Source: Fremontodendron californicum (taxonomy: Eukaryota > Streptophyta > Magnoliopsida > Malvales > Malvaceae). From it: DNA of 64,000 nucleotides. The notes beneath the pieces were generated by a model. It had not been told where the DNA came from. It did not search any database and saw nothing but the letters and a program-made list of their open reading frames with translations. Below are positions 43,576 to 56,517 of this stretch, one piece after another. How positions within the stretch are numbered: position 1 is the first letter of the stretch; each line of letters begins with the position of its first letter. The stretch is taken from contig JAULJL010000035.1 of the NCBI GenBank assembly GCA_030761205.1, positions 10,496,001-10,560,000 on the forward strand, written 5' to 3'. A program made the translations under genes and the position numbers.

Positions 43576-45030
43576 TTTGAATGACATGGAAAATATGAAT
43601 GATATGACATATAATTTAAATGACATAAAATATAAAATAATGCTATCATATAATATACATGAAAATAAAAATGAAAATAATAATGTATGAACATAGTATA
43701 TGCTAAATAATATGACAAAAAATAACTAAATAAAAAGCATAGGATATCATGAAATATTCCAAATCATATAATAAATAATATAACATAACTCAAAATCATA
43801 ACAATATCATAGAAATTATCATAGAAAAAATTACAAATTATATAAAATGCATGAATATGGAAAATGCAATGCATGAAAATGTATTTTTCCTTTAATTAAG
43901 GAAATCCGTATATCTAAAAAGATATCCGGCTACCTTAGGAAAATATGTCAAATTAAATATTCTAAAACCAAATTACTTTGTGATTGTTTGAAAATAATTT
44001 TGAAAAGCTTAGATTAAAAATAAAAAAACTGGGCTAAACCTTTTTTAAATGGCTCTAATTTTCTAAGTTTAAAATCCCGGACTTGACCACCCTTAACCCG
44101 AGACTTAAAAAATCATTTTTAGAGTTTAAAAAGGCTTAGAAACTACCCTAAGTCAGTAGCTAAACTTCCTAATCAGCTCCCTCTAGGTAACTTAACCAAA
44201 ACAGAAAAATGATTTTTCTTTAAATTCAATTCTGACTCCACTGTCCAGTTTTAAGCTACGATTTTTTACCCTATTTTTAAAAATTCAAAAAAAAATATAA
44301 AAAAAATAATGGAGACTCAGGACATGTAAAAATACATGAGAAAAAATCAGCTTAATTTTCTGATTAAAGATGAATGCCCAGAAAAATTGGGAAAGTACGA
44401 GTACTAGGTGAAAAACTGTTTTGCCAAAATACATTTTTTGCCTTTGATAAAATCATTTAAAAATCAAAGTAAAAATATTTAAGACTCACAAAATGACTTA
44501 CAAATAGTAGCTAGGACTTTTTTAAAAGTTAGATAAAAATTGGCTAGGTAAAAAAAAATCACAAATGTAAAATAATCAATTTGCCAAACCTTAATTTTCC
44601 ATAAGTGTGCTCAAGAGAGCATGACTTTGAACCATTAATTGGCCTAAGTCATTAGTCAAGTGGCATGAACATGAAATGCATGAAAAAATACAGAAAATAT
44701 GATGCATGAAATGCATGAGTTTAAACCTAAATGTCATGAAAAAATGCATGGCATCAATATAGTGACCTAGACCTAAATGAACTTGCATGACATTTAATGC
44801 AACCTAGGTCTAAAATGCATGAACATGCCTGGCAAGATAAACCTAACCTCACAACTAAAATATGCATGACAATAACACAAACACAAGGCATGCTTAAACC
44901 AAAAACTCAACCAAATATCATGCAAATGCCAACCTATCAACTAACATAGCAAAAATGCACACATAATGCTAAAATATATGGAGTGGCCGAATGGCCTATG
45001 ATTCCAAACAAGCATGGCATTTTCACAAAC

Positions 45031-45320
45031 ACTTGATATACTAACATGCAAAACTAAAATATAACATTCAAATCATGCAAACACAAAGTAGAGATATTAA
45101 TACTAACAAGCATTTTCACAAACACTTGATAAACTAACATGCTCAACTAAAATATAACACTCAAATCATGCAAACAGAAAGTAGAGATACAAAAACTAAC
45201 AAGCATTTTCACAAACACTTGATATACTAACATGCTCAACTAAAATATAACACTCAAATCATACAAACACAAAGTAGAGATATTAAAACTAACAAGCATT
45301 TTCACAAACACTTGATATAC
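45031..45320. repeat. ~93-base tandem array in left LTR
   Basis: Units start at 45031, 45123, 45217 and 45310 (ACTTGATA...). The other LTR has a parallel array at about 59010-59310. Confidence 0.85.
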
Positions 45321-46386
45321 TAAATATAAAACATCAACAAATTTAAACATTATGAAAACAGAAAAATTGAAAATGCAAGAATATGATAATAAACTCATAA
45401 ATGACAACAAACAAGCAACCAAATTAAACATGCTTCAAGTATATGAAGTAGAAGAACACTTAAAGCATCAAGACTAAAGAAAATAACATAAATAACATGA
45501 GAAATCAAACAAAACAACAAATACTAAAAAAAAATATAGGCCATTCGGCCATGGTGAGAAAGTAAGAAAAAAATGTAAAAAAAAAAAACTTGTTTAAGAA
45601 AAAGATGAAGAAAGAACTTTAAAGGAATATAAAAGAAACACTTATTTAAAAAGAAAACTCACCAAATGATAATCAAAATAGCAAAAATAAGAATGGAAAA
45701 TCAAGAAAGTGCAAGAGTTGGTGCAAAATGCAACCTCAAGAAGCTATATTTCAAGCTTTATCTCTTCAAACTTTTCTTTCTTTTCTAAACTTTTTCTTTT
45801 TGCTTTCAACCAAGGAGAGGAAAACACTAAGAAAAACCAAGAAGAAATCTGAAAATGAAGTCTGAAAATGAAAATTCTGGATCCCCCTAAGGCTGGCCGA
45901 ATTCCCCCTAAAATAAAGCTAGGATGTTGTCATTTTGGTTCCAACCAATTTTCATACAAGGGCTAGTGATTCAAGGTGAAAAATCATGAAATTATCACCC
46001 TTAGATTAGCATATCAGCTATCCATAATTACAGCTGTTCAAGAATAATGTTGACACTCTCCCTCTTCATGCATTGGCCTATGTGGCTTAATCACAATGGC
46101 TTGATCAAAAAAATCTCTAACTAACTCTTAATTCTTGGCCTTTTGATTGAAAAATAAGAAGCTTCCTCCTTCCTTTGGGTCTTAGCAGGCCAGCACTCTT
46201 TTTTCCAGCCCAAGTCTGATTTTTTGAAAGGCCAAAAGAAGCCCTTTTCGGTTGCTTGGGTAAAATGACCATTTTGCCCCCCGGATGCAAATAAATTGAA
46301 AACGGACTCCAAATTCAAGTTTTTTTTAATACTTTAAAAATAATAAAATATTAAATTCTGGAAGTTTTCAAAATTTTCCAAGTCCG

Positions 46387-47340
46387 TTTGCTATTTATTT
46401 GGATTTTTTCTTCCAAAAATGCCCTTTTATGTCCCCACATTTTACCATTTTTTAAATGAGCTCCAAATCAAGATTTTTCTTCACCAATCTCTTCAAAATA
46501 ATTTAAAAGTGTGATCTAGAAGTTTTCATAATTTTTGGAACTCATTTGGTATTTTTTCGGATTTATCTTCTTGAATTACTACACAAGGGCTCGGGATTTG
46601 GCCATTTTGTAAACGAACTCCGAATCAAGATTTTATTTCTCCAATATATTCCAAATAATTTAAAAATGAGATTTGCAAAATTTCAAAATTTTTGGAGTCC
46701 ATTTGCTATTTTTTCGGGATTTATCTTCTTGAATTATTGTGTAGGAGGCCCGAGATTTGGCCATTTTGCAAACGAATTATGAATCAAGATTTTATTTCGC
46801 CAATCTCTTCCAAATAATTTAAAAATAAGATTTGAAAATTTTCAGAAGATTTGGAGTTCATTTGCTATTTTTTCGGGATTTTCCTTCTTGAATTTCTGCA
46901 TAAGAGGCCCAGGATTTGGCCATTTTGTAAACGAACTTCGAATCAAGATTTTCTTTTTCCAATATCTTTAGAATAATTTAAAAATGAGATTTGCAAATTT
47001 TCAGAAGATTTGGAGTTCATTTTCTATTTTTTGGGGATTTTCCTTCTTGAATTACTACACAAGAGACCCGGGATTTGGCCATTTTTCAAACGAACTCCGA
47101 ATCAAGATTTTATTTTTCCAATCTCTTCCAGATGATTTAGGAATGAGATTTGCAAATTTTCAAAATTTTCGGAGTCCATTTGCTATTTTTCCCAAATTTT
47201 CCAATTTTGCTCTTTTGCCTCCGAAACCCGATTTTGCTCAAAACAAGTCTGATTTTCAGATTTTCTTCAAGCTGAGCCTTCGGCTATTCCTTTGTAATCA
47301 TTTCTCATCCATTGGGGCTTTAGTCTTACCAAGTCGGACC
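46387..47340. repeat. ~159-base tandem array in left LTR (about six copies)
   Basis: TTTGCTATTTTTTCGGGATTT recurs near 46387, 46544, 46702, 46861, 47021 and 47180, each followed by TTGGCCATTTTG and CGAACTCCGAATCAAGATTTT. A parallel array occupies ~60210-61020 in the right LTR. Confidence 0.9.
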
Positions 47341-47872
47341 ATTTCTGTAATTCTGCTCGATTTCACCGAAATCCACCAAAAACCCTAATTCTCGGTTTTC
47401 TCCCGGATTGACTTTTCTTTCAAGTGGCTTCTCCATTACCCGTATTCAGTGCTTATCTTTCATTTGGAACCTTCAATTTCGACCAATTCGATCATTTAAG
47501 CACTTTTCCCCAAATTTCCCGGATTAGGGTTTCCTTTCTACTAAATTTCCACAACCCAACTTCCGAACTCCATATCTTTCAATGTAGACCTCGGATTATC
47601 AAAATTATTTTTCCATTTTTCAATTGAACTTTAAATCTTGATTTTGAAAGTGGGTTGATTTTTTCAGTAGTTGACTTTCTGGGGTTGACTTTTTTGGGGT
47701 TAACTTTTTCCAGGGTTGACTTTTTTTGAGTTTGACTTTTTATGCTCAGCCTCTTAAACTAAGTCTTGGAGTACCAGCTGCAGGATGAAATATGTCTTTT
47801 TACATTCTGAAACATCAATTTAGGAAGAAAACATACATGTTTTAGTGGTCAGGACAAAATTAGGTGTCTACA

Positions 47873-47890
47873 GCTGCCCCTCTTTGGCTA
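47873..47890 (-). other. Polypurine tract
   Basis: On the minus strand CCAAAGAGGGGCAGC lies directly before the LTR start TGTAGACACC; this primes plus-strand DNA synthesis. Confidence 0.75.
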
Positions 47891-48139
47891 TTGCTGAGAA
47901 TCAGGAATCAGGCAAAGATAAACAAACACTAATTTTGTACGGTCAGTGAAATCACATGTAAAGGCATGGGAAGGGGTTTCTGTTTCATTTTCTTATAATT
48001 TTTTTTAATCAATTTTTCATTTTTTTTTCATTTTTTCATTTCTTTTTTAGAAAGCAGTAAATTGAAGATTTTGTCCTTAAATTGAATTCCCTGACTAATC
48101 AAGGCTCGACCCGTCTTAAGGATACGGGTTCGATTTGAA
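47891..48139. other. Non-coding interior of giant-LTR element, LTR-proximal part
   Basis: No gene seen. Confidence 0.5.
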
Positions 48140-48915
48140 AGAGAATTGACAAAGACCTGGATGAAACCAGGGAATAGAAGGCATGGGTGAAACCATAAAA
48201 TTGAAAAGATCTGGATCAAACCAAGGAAATTGAAAGCATAGGTGAAACCATGAAATTGAAAAGGATCTAGATGAAACCAAGGAAATTGAAGGCATGGATG
48301 AAACCATGAAATTGAAAGAGATCTGGATGAAACCAAGGAAATTGAAGGCATGGATGAAACCATGAAATTGAAAAGAGATCTGGATGAAACCAAGGAAATT
48401 GAAGGCATGGATGAAACCATGAATTTGAAAGAGATCTGGATGAAACCAAGGAAATGGAAAGCATGGGTGAAACCATGAAATTGAAAAGGATCTGGATGAA
48501 ACCAAGGAAATTGAAGGCATGGATGAAACCATGAAATTGAAAGAGATCTGGATGAAACCAAGGAAATTGAAGGCATGGATGAAACCATGAAATTGAAAAG
48601 GATTTGGATGAAACCAAGGAAATTGAAGGCATGGATGAAACCATTAAATTGAAAGAGATCTGGATGAAACCAAGGAAATTGAAGGCATGGGTGAAACCAT
48701 GAAATTGAAAATGATCTAGATGAAATCAAGGAAATTGAAGGCATGAATGAAACCATGAAATTGAAAAGGATCTGGATGAAACCAAGGAAATTGAAGGCAT
48801 GGATGAAACCATGAAATTGAAAGAGATCTGGATGAAACCAAGGAAATTGAAGGCATGGGTGAAACCATGAAATTGAAAGAGATCTGGATGAAACCAAGGA
48901 AATTGAAAGGCATGT
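48140..48915. repeat. 56-base tandem array (about 14 copies) built of two 28-base halves
   Basis: The unit has two related halves: ATCTGGATGAAACCAAGGAA with ATTGAAGG, then CATGGATGAAACCATGAA with ATTGAAAG. Because 56 is not a multiple of three and the unit lacks stops, several frames stay open on the minus strand with near-identical Phe/Ser/His/Pro-rich translations. That pattern indicates a repeat and not a protein. Confidence 0.92.
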
Positions 48916-51519
48916 AAATGCTTCATGGTGTAAATGCAAATATCTTGGATTGATGCAAATGTTTCTAAATGCAGATACAAATGTCCCTACGAATCATATT
49001 CATGTAAGTGGTTCATGAATGGTGTAATTGCAGCTACAATGAAGATGCAATGATCCTAGAAATGATGCACTTGCTTGAGATGATGTGAATGCAAATGCTC
49101 ATGGAATAATGCAAATACGAATACTGATGAATTAGGCAAATGCTTGCTGACACGGTGCAGATGCGAAGTTTAATAAATAGATGAATGCTCATGAGTGATG
49201 CAAATGCCCCTGATCACTTTTCTAGAATTGGACTCAGCCTTTCCAATTCACTTTTCCTCTTCAAATCAGAGTATATCTTCAATTCATTTTTCAATCTTTG
49301 GCTATTCGCTTTGCCCAACAGTTTTCAAACTCTTACTGACAGGAGTCTGCTTGCTGAGTTTTATTTATTCTTCTTATATTTGGAAATCAAGGTTAACCCT
49401 AATAGTTCCACACCTTTGAGTTTAGGAAAAAACCTTATCTCATGTTAACATAAAAAATGGGTATTTCAAAAATATTTTTTTATTTTCCCTTTTTGAAAAA
49501 CAATTTTCCTCATCTAATAACAACTTCCGAGCCAAAAATTTTAAACCCCACAGTATGTAATGTACAAATATTTTGAAGAATGATGATCATGGTTAGAAAT
49601 TTTCCTAAGTGTCAATTTGGATTTTTCAAATTGAATTGACAAGGATTGGTACAACATGATTTTGGTTTTTTCAAGAAAGCTTCTCAACAAAAAATGTATG
49701 TCATTTCTAGGCTCACAAATGGAACATATTTTAGAAATCATGAATTCAATGAGAACCAAACAAATTCAACTTTCTTTTAGTTTCCATACCAAGGTATTTT
49801 GACAAGCGTCAAGATGGGCCGGGATGTTTAAACCGGAAAGTTTAATTTTGGAGGAAAAAAGATTCAGTTTTTGAAGACAATCCTCCGAATAAGAGCTGAC
49901 AATTTGGAAGGTTCAGGAATTCCTAGATGTTCCTCAATGACCACTTCTTCCATTTCATTCTAGACCGCCCATTTTTGGGTTTTCGCCTTAGAGTCTCATT
50001 CTTTCCATTTTTTCTTTCTTTTTTTTTTGTTGTTTTGAAAATAATTTGAGAATTCTAAATTCTTCCTTAGTGAAATGATAATTCGATGAGATAGGATAAA
50101 ATCTGAGGAAAAACCCTTCAAGTCAAATATTCATGCTTGATCAAAATGGACTTTTAAAGCACGTAATGTAGGCCATGGCTCAGGGTTCAGAAAGAAAGGA
50201 TAAATAGGCCCAAAGAATGTGTTTGAGGGTAATCAGATCAAGGATCATTTCTTGAGGAGGGTTCTTTTTTGAAGCATTTATCCCTTTTTGGACTTTTCAT
50301 TCTTTTTTTGGCTTTTGCTCTTTTTCTTCTTTGTTTTTGGCTTCCATTTCGCCACTGCTTTTTCACACATATTTTTTCTGTTTTTTTTTTTGGCTTTCAT
50401 TTCGCCATCTTTTCCTTTTTTTTTCTTTGACAGAGTGAGCCCATATTCATTCGGGGCTTCATTTGCTTTGTATATGTCTTTTGAGCTAAGACTCATTTTT
50501 CTGTTATCTTTGAGAAGATCTTTACTCGCATTTGCCCCCCAGTGTAGAGGGTGATCCTTGATCAGGGTTTAAAGTAAACAGAATTCTTTCGGCTCAAAAG
50601 GGGACTATGGATAATTTCTTTTTGTGCGAAAGGGATATGAAAGATGGCCATTTCTCATGTCAAGCACAAATATTCACATTGAAAAGCAATCCACAGGGGA
50701 AATAGATATTCAGAATTTCATTTTGCACTTTGGAATCATCCAAATTCTCATATGCATGATATCACAAATTTTTTCATTTTTCATCGCATGCCCCAATGAT
50801 TCATGCGTTAGTCTATCCTTATTCACCATGTATCCATCATTTCCACATATGATGCCCCAATTTGATTATCCACGAAAATTTGTATCAACGAGGAACATAG
50901 CAAGTCTAGATTTGTACTGAAAAGATTGAATTTCAAATCTGAGTTCTTTGAAGAGACAAGGAAAATATGACCGAAAAACATGTTTTCTCTGGGACAAGGG
51001 ATAATCTAGTTTAATGATTGTGCCCCAAGGTGTCAATCATGAAGTGATGTTTGGGCAATTAGTGTTTTGTGGTTTGTTGAAAATGACTGAATGGTTTTGG
51101 CACAACCTTGACACAGACCAAATTACCATGATCTAAATTCTTGAAAGAAAGTCTCATTTGTTTGAATCTCAAGGAGTTCGAAAAAATTTGAAAAGTTTGT
51201 TCCTTTGTTCATAACCTAGACTAGGATGGTTTTATGAAGTTCAATCATTCATATTCCTTGAAGCATTAGGTCTTTCAAGTGTTCTTGGTTTAAGAGATTT
51301 AGGTTTAGGAAAACCTAAAAGAGAGGGGAGAAGGTATTGGGTCATTTGTAACAATGATCATCAATCTTCTTGAGACTATCCATTACTAAAACTTCCTTAA
51401 TGCTCCTTTTTTCCAATTATTGTTACAACACAACAAACACAAAGCATTTAAAAATCAAAATTCATTTAATTCTTATGAATGTCGACATGAGACAAGTGTT
51501 TTCATCACAAGGTCTGAAA
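48916..51519. other. Non-coding interior of giant-LTR element
   Basis: No conserved protein in any frame. It includes ATGCAAATGC-type low complexity (48905-49210) and a T/C-rich stretch at about 50280-50430. It corresponds to the region between gag and the 3' LTR where polymerase genes would sit in an autonomous relative. Confidence 0.6.
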
Positions 51520-53069
51520 CTAAATCATAGAAACTTCCCCTTGACATGTTCTCCCTAATTCAAACTGGCTATTGCTCGATACGTTTTTCGACCTTTCCAT
51601 TTCTTCCGCTATTATGACATCCATAATGGTCTCATCATTCCCATTCAGCAGATTCTCTATGCTATATGTCCTTTGTTTATACCCCACACCTAACTGTCCT
51701 TTATTGATGAGCGCTTGAACCTTCCGCTTCAGACATAAGCAATTTTCTATGGAATGTCCCCGAATCCTAGAATGATAATCATAATATGCATTCTCGTCAT
51801 ACCAGCTTGGATATGGGGGTTGGATAGGCTCCACTGGAACTTTAGTGAGGAGCTGCTTTGGACCAGCTGGGGCAATAGTTCAAAGTAAGACATGGGGAGT
51901 GACTCAAACTGATCTGTTTTTCAGATATTCTTTGATTTCCTTTGACTGACAAAAGGTTGAAAATTAACTGGATTCTTAGAGGCCATTGGGTATAAGTACG
52001 AACCCTGGGGTATATAATTCATAGAAGGACAGAGTGAAGGGTATGAAGTAGCCAGAATATACGAGGCACAGTCTCCCATGGCTTGGACATCTTTCTCTTT
52101 CTTTTTGGGCGACCTATTTCTCTTTGCATTAAATATTTTACCTCCTTCGAGTTTCCCGGTCTTGATTGCATTTTCAATCATTTCCCCGAAGATTACCATA
52201 TCCGAAAAATTCTTCGTGGTGTTGCCAACAAATCTATTGTAGTATGGGGCCTGTAGTGTATTCACGAAAAGGACAGTGGTTTCCTTCTGAGTTAAAGGTG
52301 GTTGTACTTGGGTAGACATGTTCCTCCACCTTTGAGCATACTCTTTGAAGCTCTCAGTAACCTTTTTCTCCATATTTTGCAAGGTGAGACGGTCAGGTGT
52401 CATGTCGGTCACATGCTTGTATTGGTTTAGAAAAGCCCTAGCCAAATCATTCCAAGAGCGAATCCGATCCTTGCTCAACTGACTATACCACCTAATTGCG
52501 GACCCGCTGAGGCTATCCTGAAAGTAGTGGATCAGAAGCTTATCATTATCTATATAACTTGTCATCCTTCGGCAGAACATAGTGATATGGGTTGACAGAT
52601 CAGTCGTCCCGTCATATTTCACAAAGTCAGGGACCTTGAATTTAGGAGGGATGACTAAATCGAGGACCAATCATCGTTCTTTCGCCTCCACACTCCCAAA
52701 TACGTCTGTATTTTCTACTGCCCAGAGCCTTTCATCTAGCAACTGATATTTCCCTTGGGAATCTACCAACTCTACCTCATTAACCATTTTCCACTTTGCC
52801 TGTTCAGCTGGATCATCTGAATTTAAGACATTGACGGGGTTAACTGTGTTCTGGGCATCTATCATTACAACCTCATTCTGACCCTTTCGTGCCTCTAACC
52901 CTTCTCTAGCGGCCAAGTTTTCAGTGTGTCCCTTGATTACGGTGGATATTAGCTCCATCAATTTAATCATCTGATCTTTAGATTCTGCTTGATACTTTGC
53001 TAGCTGTTCTCGCAATTCTTCTGGTACCCTTTCCATTCTTTCCATTCGGGCAACTTGTTCATTCTCCAT
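51520..53069 (-). pseudogene. Gag of giant-LTR element, disrupted
   Basis: Minus strand. 53069-52671 encodes an N-terminal coiled-coil-like part (MENEQVARMERMERVPEELR onward) ending at an in-frame TGA (52673-52671). The frame continues directly into 52670-51921 with the capsid domain: VIPPKFKVPDFVKYDGT, YFQDSLSGSAIRWYSQL, FNQYKH-like LNQYKHVTDMTPDRLTL and FKEYAQRWRNMSTQVQPPL. After a stop near 51921 and a frame change, 51834-51520 encodes the knuckle-like tail (DYHSRIRGHSIENCLCLKRK). At least two stops and one shift inactivate it. The protein type is common in eudicot Ty3 elements. Confidence 0.88.
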
Positions 53070-53189
53070 AGCACTAGCCTATATTAAAAGGGTACTCAGT
53101 ACTTCTTATACCTCTGATTTGAAATGGAAATTCTTTCAAAGACTCTTAAAGCCAAGCCAACTTCTGTTTTATTCCCCCAAAGTGCGCGT

Positions 53190-53730
53190 CATGATGAAGG
53201 AGCCATGAATGCAATTTGATGCATGTGAAGCCTAAATAATATGATGTATGGATATGTACAGTGGAAACATGCTGACCATATATGTAATAAATGCAATCAC
53301 GATGCCAACATATTGCAAGCAAAGAATAAACAAATCAACACATGGATATATGTAATGACTGATCACGTACATTTTAGCGTATTTCTCAATGAATGATCAT
53401 ATACCCTATGAATGCAACATGATGTCAATTATGATACATGTAAACAATGAATGATTGGTACAGAGTATATACAAAGAAAATCATGCTGACCATGTGTGTC
53501 ATGAATGCATCCTGATGTTAATATGACAGATTAATGCATGAGCATATATGGAGAAATCATGCTGACTATATCAACCCAAAGTCAACATGATGCATGTAAA
53601 GAATAAAAAAATTAATACATGGATATATACAGAAAAATCATGCTGATTATGAATGCATGAATGCAACCTGATGCTAACATGATACATGTATGAATGTATG
53701 GTATGACAAATAATTGATTGGATGCAAAAT
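53190..53730. repeat. Degenerate repeats between the two gag regions
   Basis: Phrases such as GAATGCAACMTGATG, ATACATG, TATATACAGAGAAATCATGCTGA recur; the same wording appears at ~54990-55330 upstream of the other gag. Confidence 0.75.
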
Positions 53731-54005
53731 GCAAAGGGGGAGATATCACGAAGGAAATAAGAATCAGAGGAACAATTATCAACATCTCATAAATTTGAAA
53801 CATATACAATTCATTCCCACATCAACGTTCACAATGGTATAAACCATGTTTTACAAAATTTGAACAGTGGTTAAAACTGTCTTTACAAGAACTTTATTCT
53901 TCCTAGCATCCTAAGGCTATAAGAGCCGGCTAATGAATAAGTGAAATCCTATTACATCATATAAGACCGAAGTCTTTCCACCTCAATGCTGTAAATCTCC
54001 CAATC

Positions 54006-54956
54006 CTAATGACGCTTTCCCAGTCCTCTATCAATCAGTGTCGTTGGATCCAACCATTTGGCATTTATAAGAGATTGCATTTTCTTTTTGAAGGCCATAC
54101 AGTCTTCAATGCTATGACCAACAATTCCACAGTGATAATCACATTTTGCATTTGGATTATACCCCTTTGGATATGGTGGTAACAGGGGTTTCAATGGGAC
54201 ACAGGCAACCATGTAATTTTGGATCAGTATAGGGAGAAGCTCTCGGTAGTTGATTGGAATGGGATCATACTGCTCTTGATTCTTGTTTTTGGGTTGTTTC
54301 TTAATCACACATGGCCTAGGAGTTGGGGTGCTTGGTGGTGGCACTAAGGTCCGAATCGGAGTGTTTACATAGGTAGATGGCCGAATAACAAGGCAAGGGT
54401 ATGGATTAGGACATAGGGCCTTTGGAGGTTGTACATAGCTCGAGGTTCTTATCTCGGATGTTTGATAAGGTGATTGATGAGGAAAATAATATGAACTGGC
54501 AGTTGTTGGTGATAGAGTGGGATTCAGGAATCTCGTAGTGGTCATCCCAATGGACGATTGGACCATGGTAGGGTGGGGATACTGGTTTGGACCTAAAACA
54601 GTATGTAGGTATGGTACAGGATCCGAGGTTTCTATCTTTGGTATCAGCCTCTCAGGTTTAATCATTTTCACAATTTTGTCCACAATTTCATCAGGATTGC
54701 CACCTTTGTGGCATTCACAAGTGCCGGATCCAACAAAGATTGTATGTTCTGGACCTAATGGTTTTGGTTGATCCGAAGACGATACAGAGCCCTGAGAAAG
54801 TTCCTTTTTACTCTTACCCATATCCTCAACCATTTTCAGCAATTTGGCAAGTTGTTCATTCACCTTCCGGATTTCATGTCCACATTCCTCTTGATTTTGT
54901 TCCAAGGCACCCAATCGTTCCTCCGATTCATTCCTCATATCTCGAACCCCTTTCAT
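54006..54956 (-). pseudogene. Second gag-like ORF lacking capsid domain (316 aa)
   Basis: Minus-strand frame of 316 residues: an N-terminal coiled-coil-like part (NQEECGHEIRKVNEQLAKLL), a Pro/Ser/Thr-rich middle (SPYQTSEIRTSSY and PPPSTPTPRP) and the gag tail YRELLPILIQNYMVACVPL followed by CDYHCGIVGHSIEDC. The Retrotrans_gag capsid fold present at 52670-51921 is absent. It stands upstream (element orientation) of the other gag and shares its tail motif, so it is probably a duplicated gag with an internal deletion. The frame is open, but assembly function is unlikely. Confidence 0.75.
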
Positions 54957-54989
54957 GCAAATGAAAATGTCATGAGATTAAGAATACAA

Positions 54990-55330
54990 TTATGAATGTA
55001 CATGCTCTATTCCTATGTGCATGAATATACTGATGATTAATGCATGAACATATACAGGGAAATTATGATGATTATGTATGATATGGATGCAATCTAATGC
55101 CAACATGATGCATTTAAAAAATGAATAAAATTGATGCACAGGTATATACAAATAATGACCATGTATGTATTCTACAATGAATGACCATGCATGCTATGAT
55201 GTCAAAATGATACATGTGGAGAATAAATTAATACAAAGGTAGGTACAAAGAATGACCATGTATATCACAAATGTATTCTACAATGAATAACCATGCATGT
55301 TAGGACTGTGACATGATGTCAAAATGATAC
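54990..55330. repeat. Degenerate repeats upstream of second gag
   Basis: ACATGATGCAT/ATACATGT and TGACCATGTATG words repeat, matching 53190-53730. Confidence 0.7.
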
Positions 55331-56496
55331 AAATAAATTAACGAATGATTACACGAAATTGGTGGGACCTAAATCTTGATTATTCAAAAATCTCATTATG
55401 CAAGATTTGCCTCCAAATTTATGATTTTTTGAAACATGTTTTTTTTTTATGAAAAACCAATCATATTATTTTCAAAAGAATTTCGGAGTAGTGGATCCTA
55501 CTATGGTACAATATGCAAATGTTCATGTAACACTACCGGTTTTATGAAATCATCAAATGAGATTATTATCACCATCTATTTATTGCAAAAACAAGATCAA
55601 TAATTCAACCAAAAATGTACATGCTCTATTCACACGCATGAAATGTGCAAAATGCAAAAATGCTTGAAAAATGATTTTTATTTTCAATTTTAAAACGTTT
55701 ATGAACACTTGCCCCAACAGTATCGACTCACTTAGGTATCACGATGCCTTTGGGATGGATTATCACATTTATTACGGGCGATGTACGTACATCATTGCCC
55801 GATCTACCACACTTATTCAGAGTGTAAAATAGGTAACAAAAGGTTTAGAAATGTCCCTCCATGTGTTCCTGTCTTCGGTATATCTAACGGAAATCCGACA
55901 TGGCTTCGCCTAGGTTCACTATATGAGGGTGAATCGGTTCTAAAGGCCCTGAATTGCTCCTCACTGTCGTCGTTGAAGGCTAGTAAGGCACCCCGATAAA
56001 AGCGGGTCCAATTCGTTAGAGTATATTTTCCTATGCCCGTACGGAGGATTATCACGAAGGTATTAGGTACTTTATACTCCGAAAGTGTTTCACTAGCCCA
56101 TACGGAGGATCATCATGAAGGTGTAGTTACTTTACTCCCACTTAAAAGGACGGAACCCGGGTAGAGGATTCATGTTATGCAAATGCAAATACAGTGTGTG
56201 TGGAGGAACAAAACAAACCTGTCACCACCTATTCTACACCCCTTATTCTAAATAGCCCACTAAAATCAAACAATGTAAAGCATCAGTCAAGCAAACATAT
56301 AAATAAACACAGCAAAATAACCAGAGAACAAGTAATAATATGAATGCACATGAATATGGACATATTAAAACATTTTTTTATTTTCAAAATTCTATTTTAT
56401 TTTAAAAATATGGGAATTAAAATTAATTACCAATTAAACCAACAAAATCGAGACTTTTATAACACACAACTAATTCTAGGCCTGACTCTCTATATT
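55331..56496. other. Leader of giant-LTR element between primer-binding site and gag
   Basis: Non-coding. It includes a perfect 14-base palindrome (55780-55793) and a duplicated phrase CATACGGAGGATYATCAYGAAGGT (about 56036 and 56098). Confidence 0.6.
55780..55793. repeat. Perfect palindrome GATGTACGTACATC in retroelement leader
   Basis: Embedded in a wider imperfect dyad GGGC...GCCC (55776-55800), about 700 bases from the primer-binding site. Confidence 0.9.
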
Positions 56497-56514
56497 TCCC
56501 CAGCGGAGTCGCCA
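56497..56514 (-). other. Primer-binding site of giant-LTR element
   Basis: On the minus strand TGGCGACTCCGCTGGGGA starts three bases after the LTR end. It has the TGG start and GC-rich body of a tRNA 3' end complement; the form TGGCGACTCC is familiar from Tat/Ogre-type elements. Which tRNA is used was not checked. Confidence 0.8.
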
Positions 56515-56517
56515 AGC

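Larger units (their letters stand above)
42532..47872 (-). repeat. 3' LTR (minus orientation), 5341 bases
   Basis: Collinear with 56518-61708. On + it begins TGTCGCAATC and ends GGTGTCTACA. It contains several tandem arrays and no coding sequence. Confidence 0.93.

Noticed and set aside
48028..48939. Minus-strand 303-aa open frame and its overlapping shorter frames
   Set aside because: They translate a 56-base tandem repeat that lacks stops in several frames; the near-identical peptides in different frames show it is a repeat artefact.
50278..50496. Lys-rich minus-strand ORF and its Phe-rich plus-strand partner
   Set aside because: Generated by a T/C-rich stretch; low-complexity translation without conserved features.
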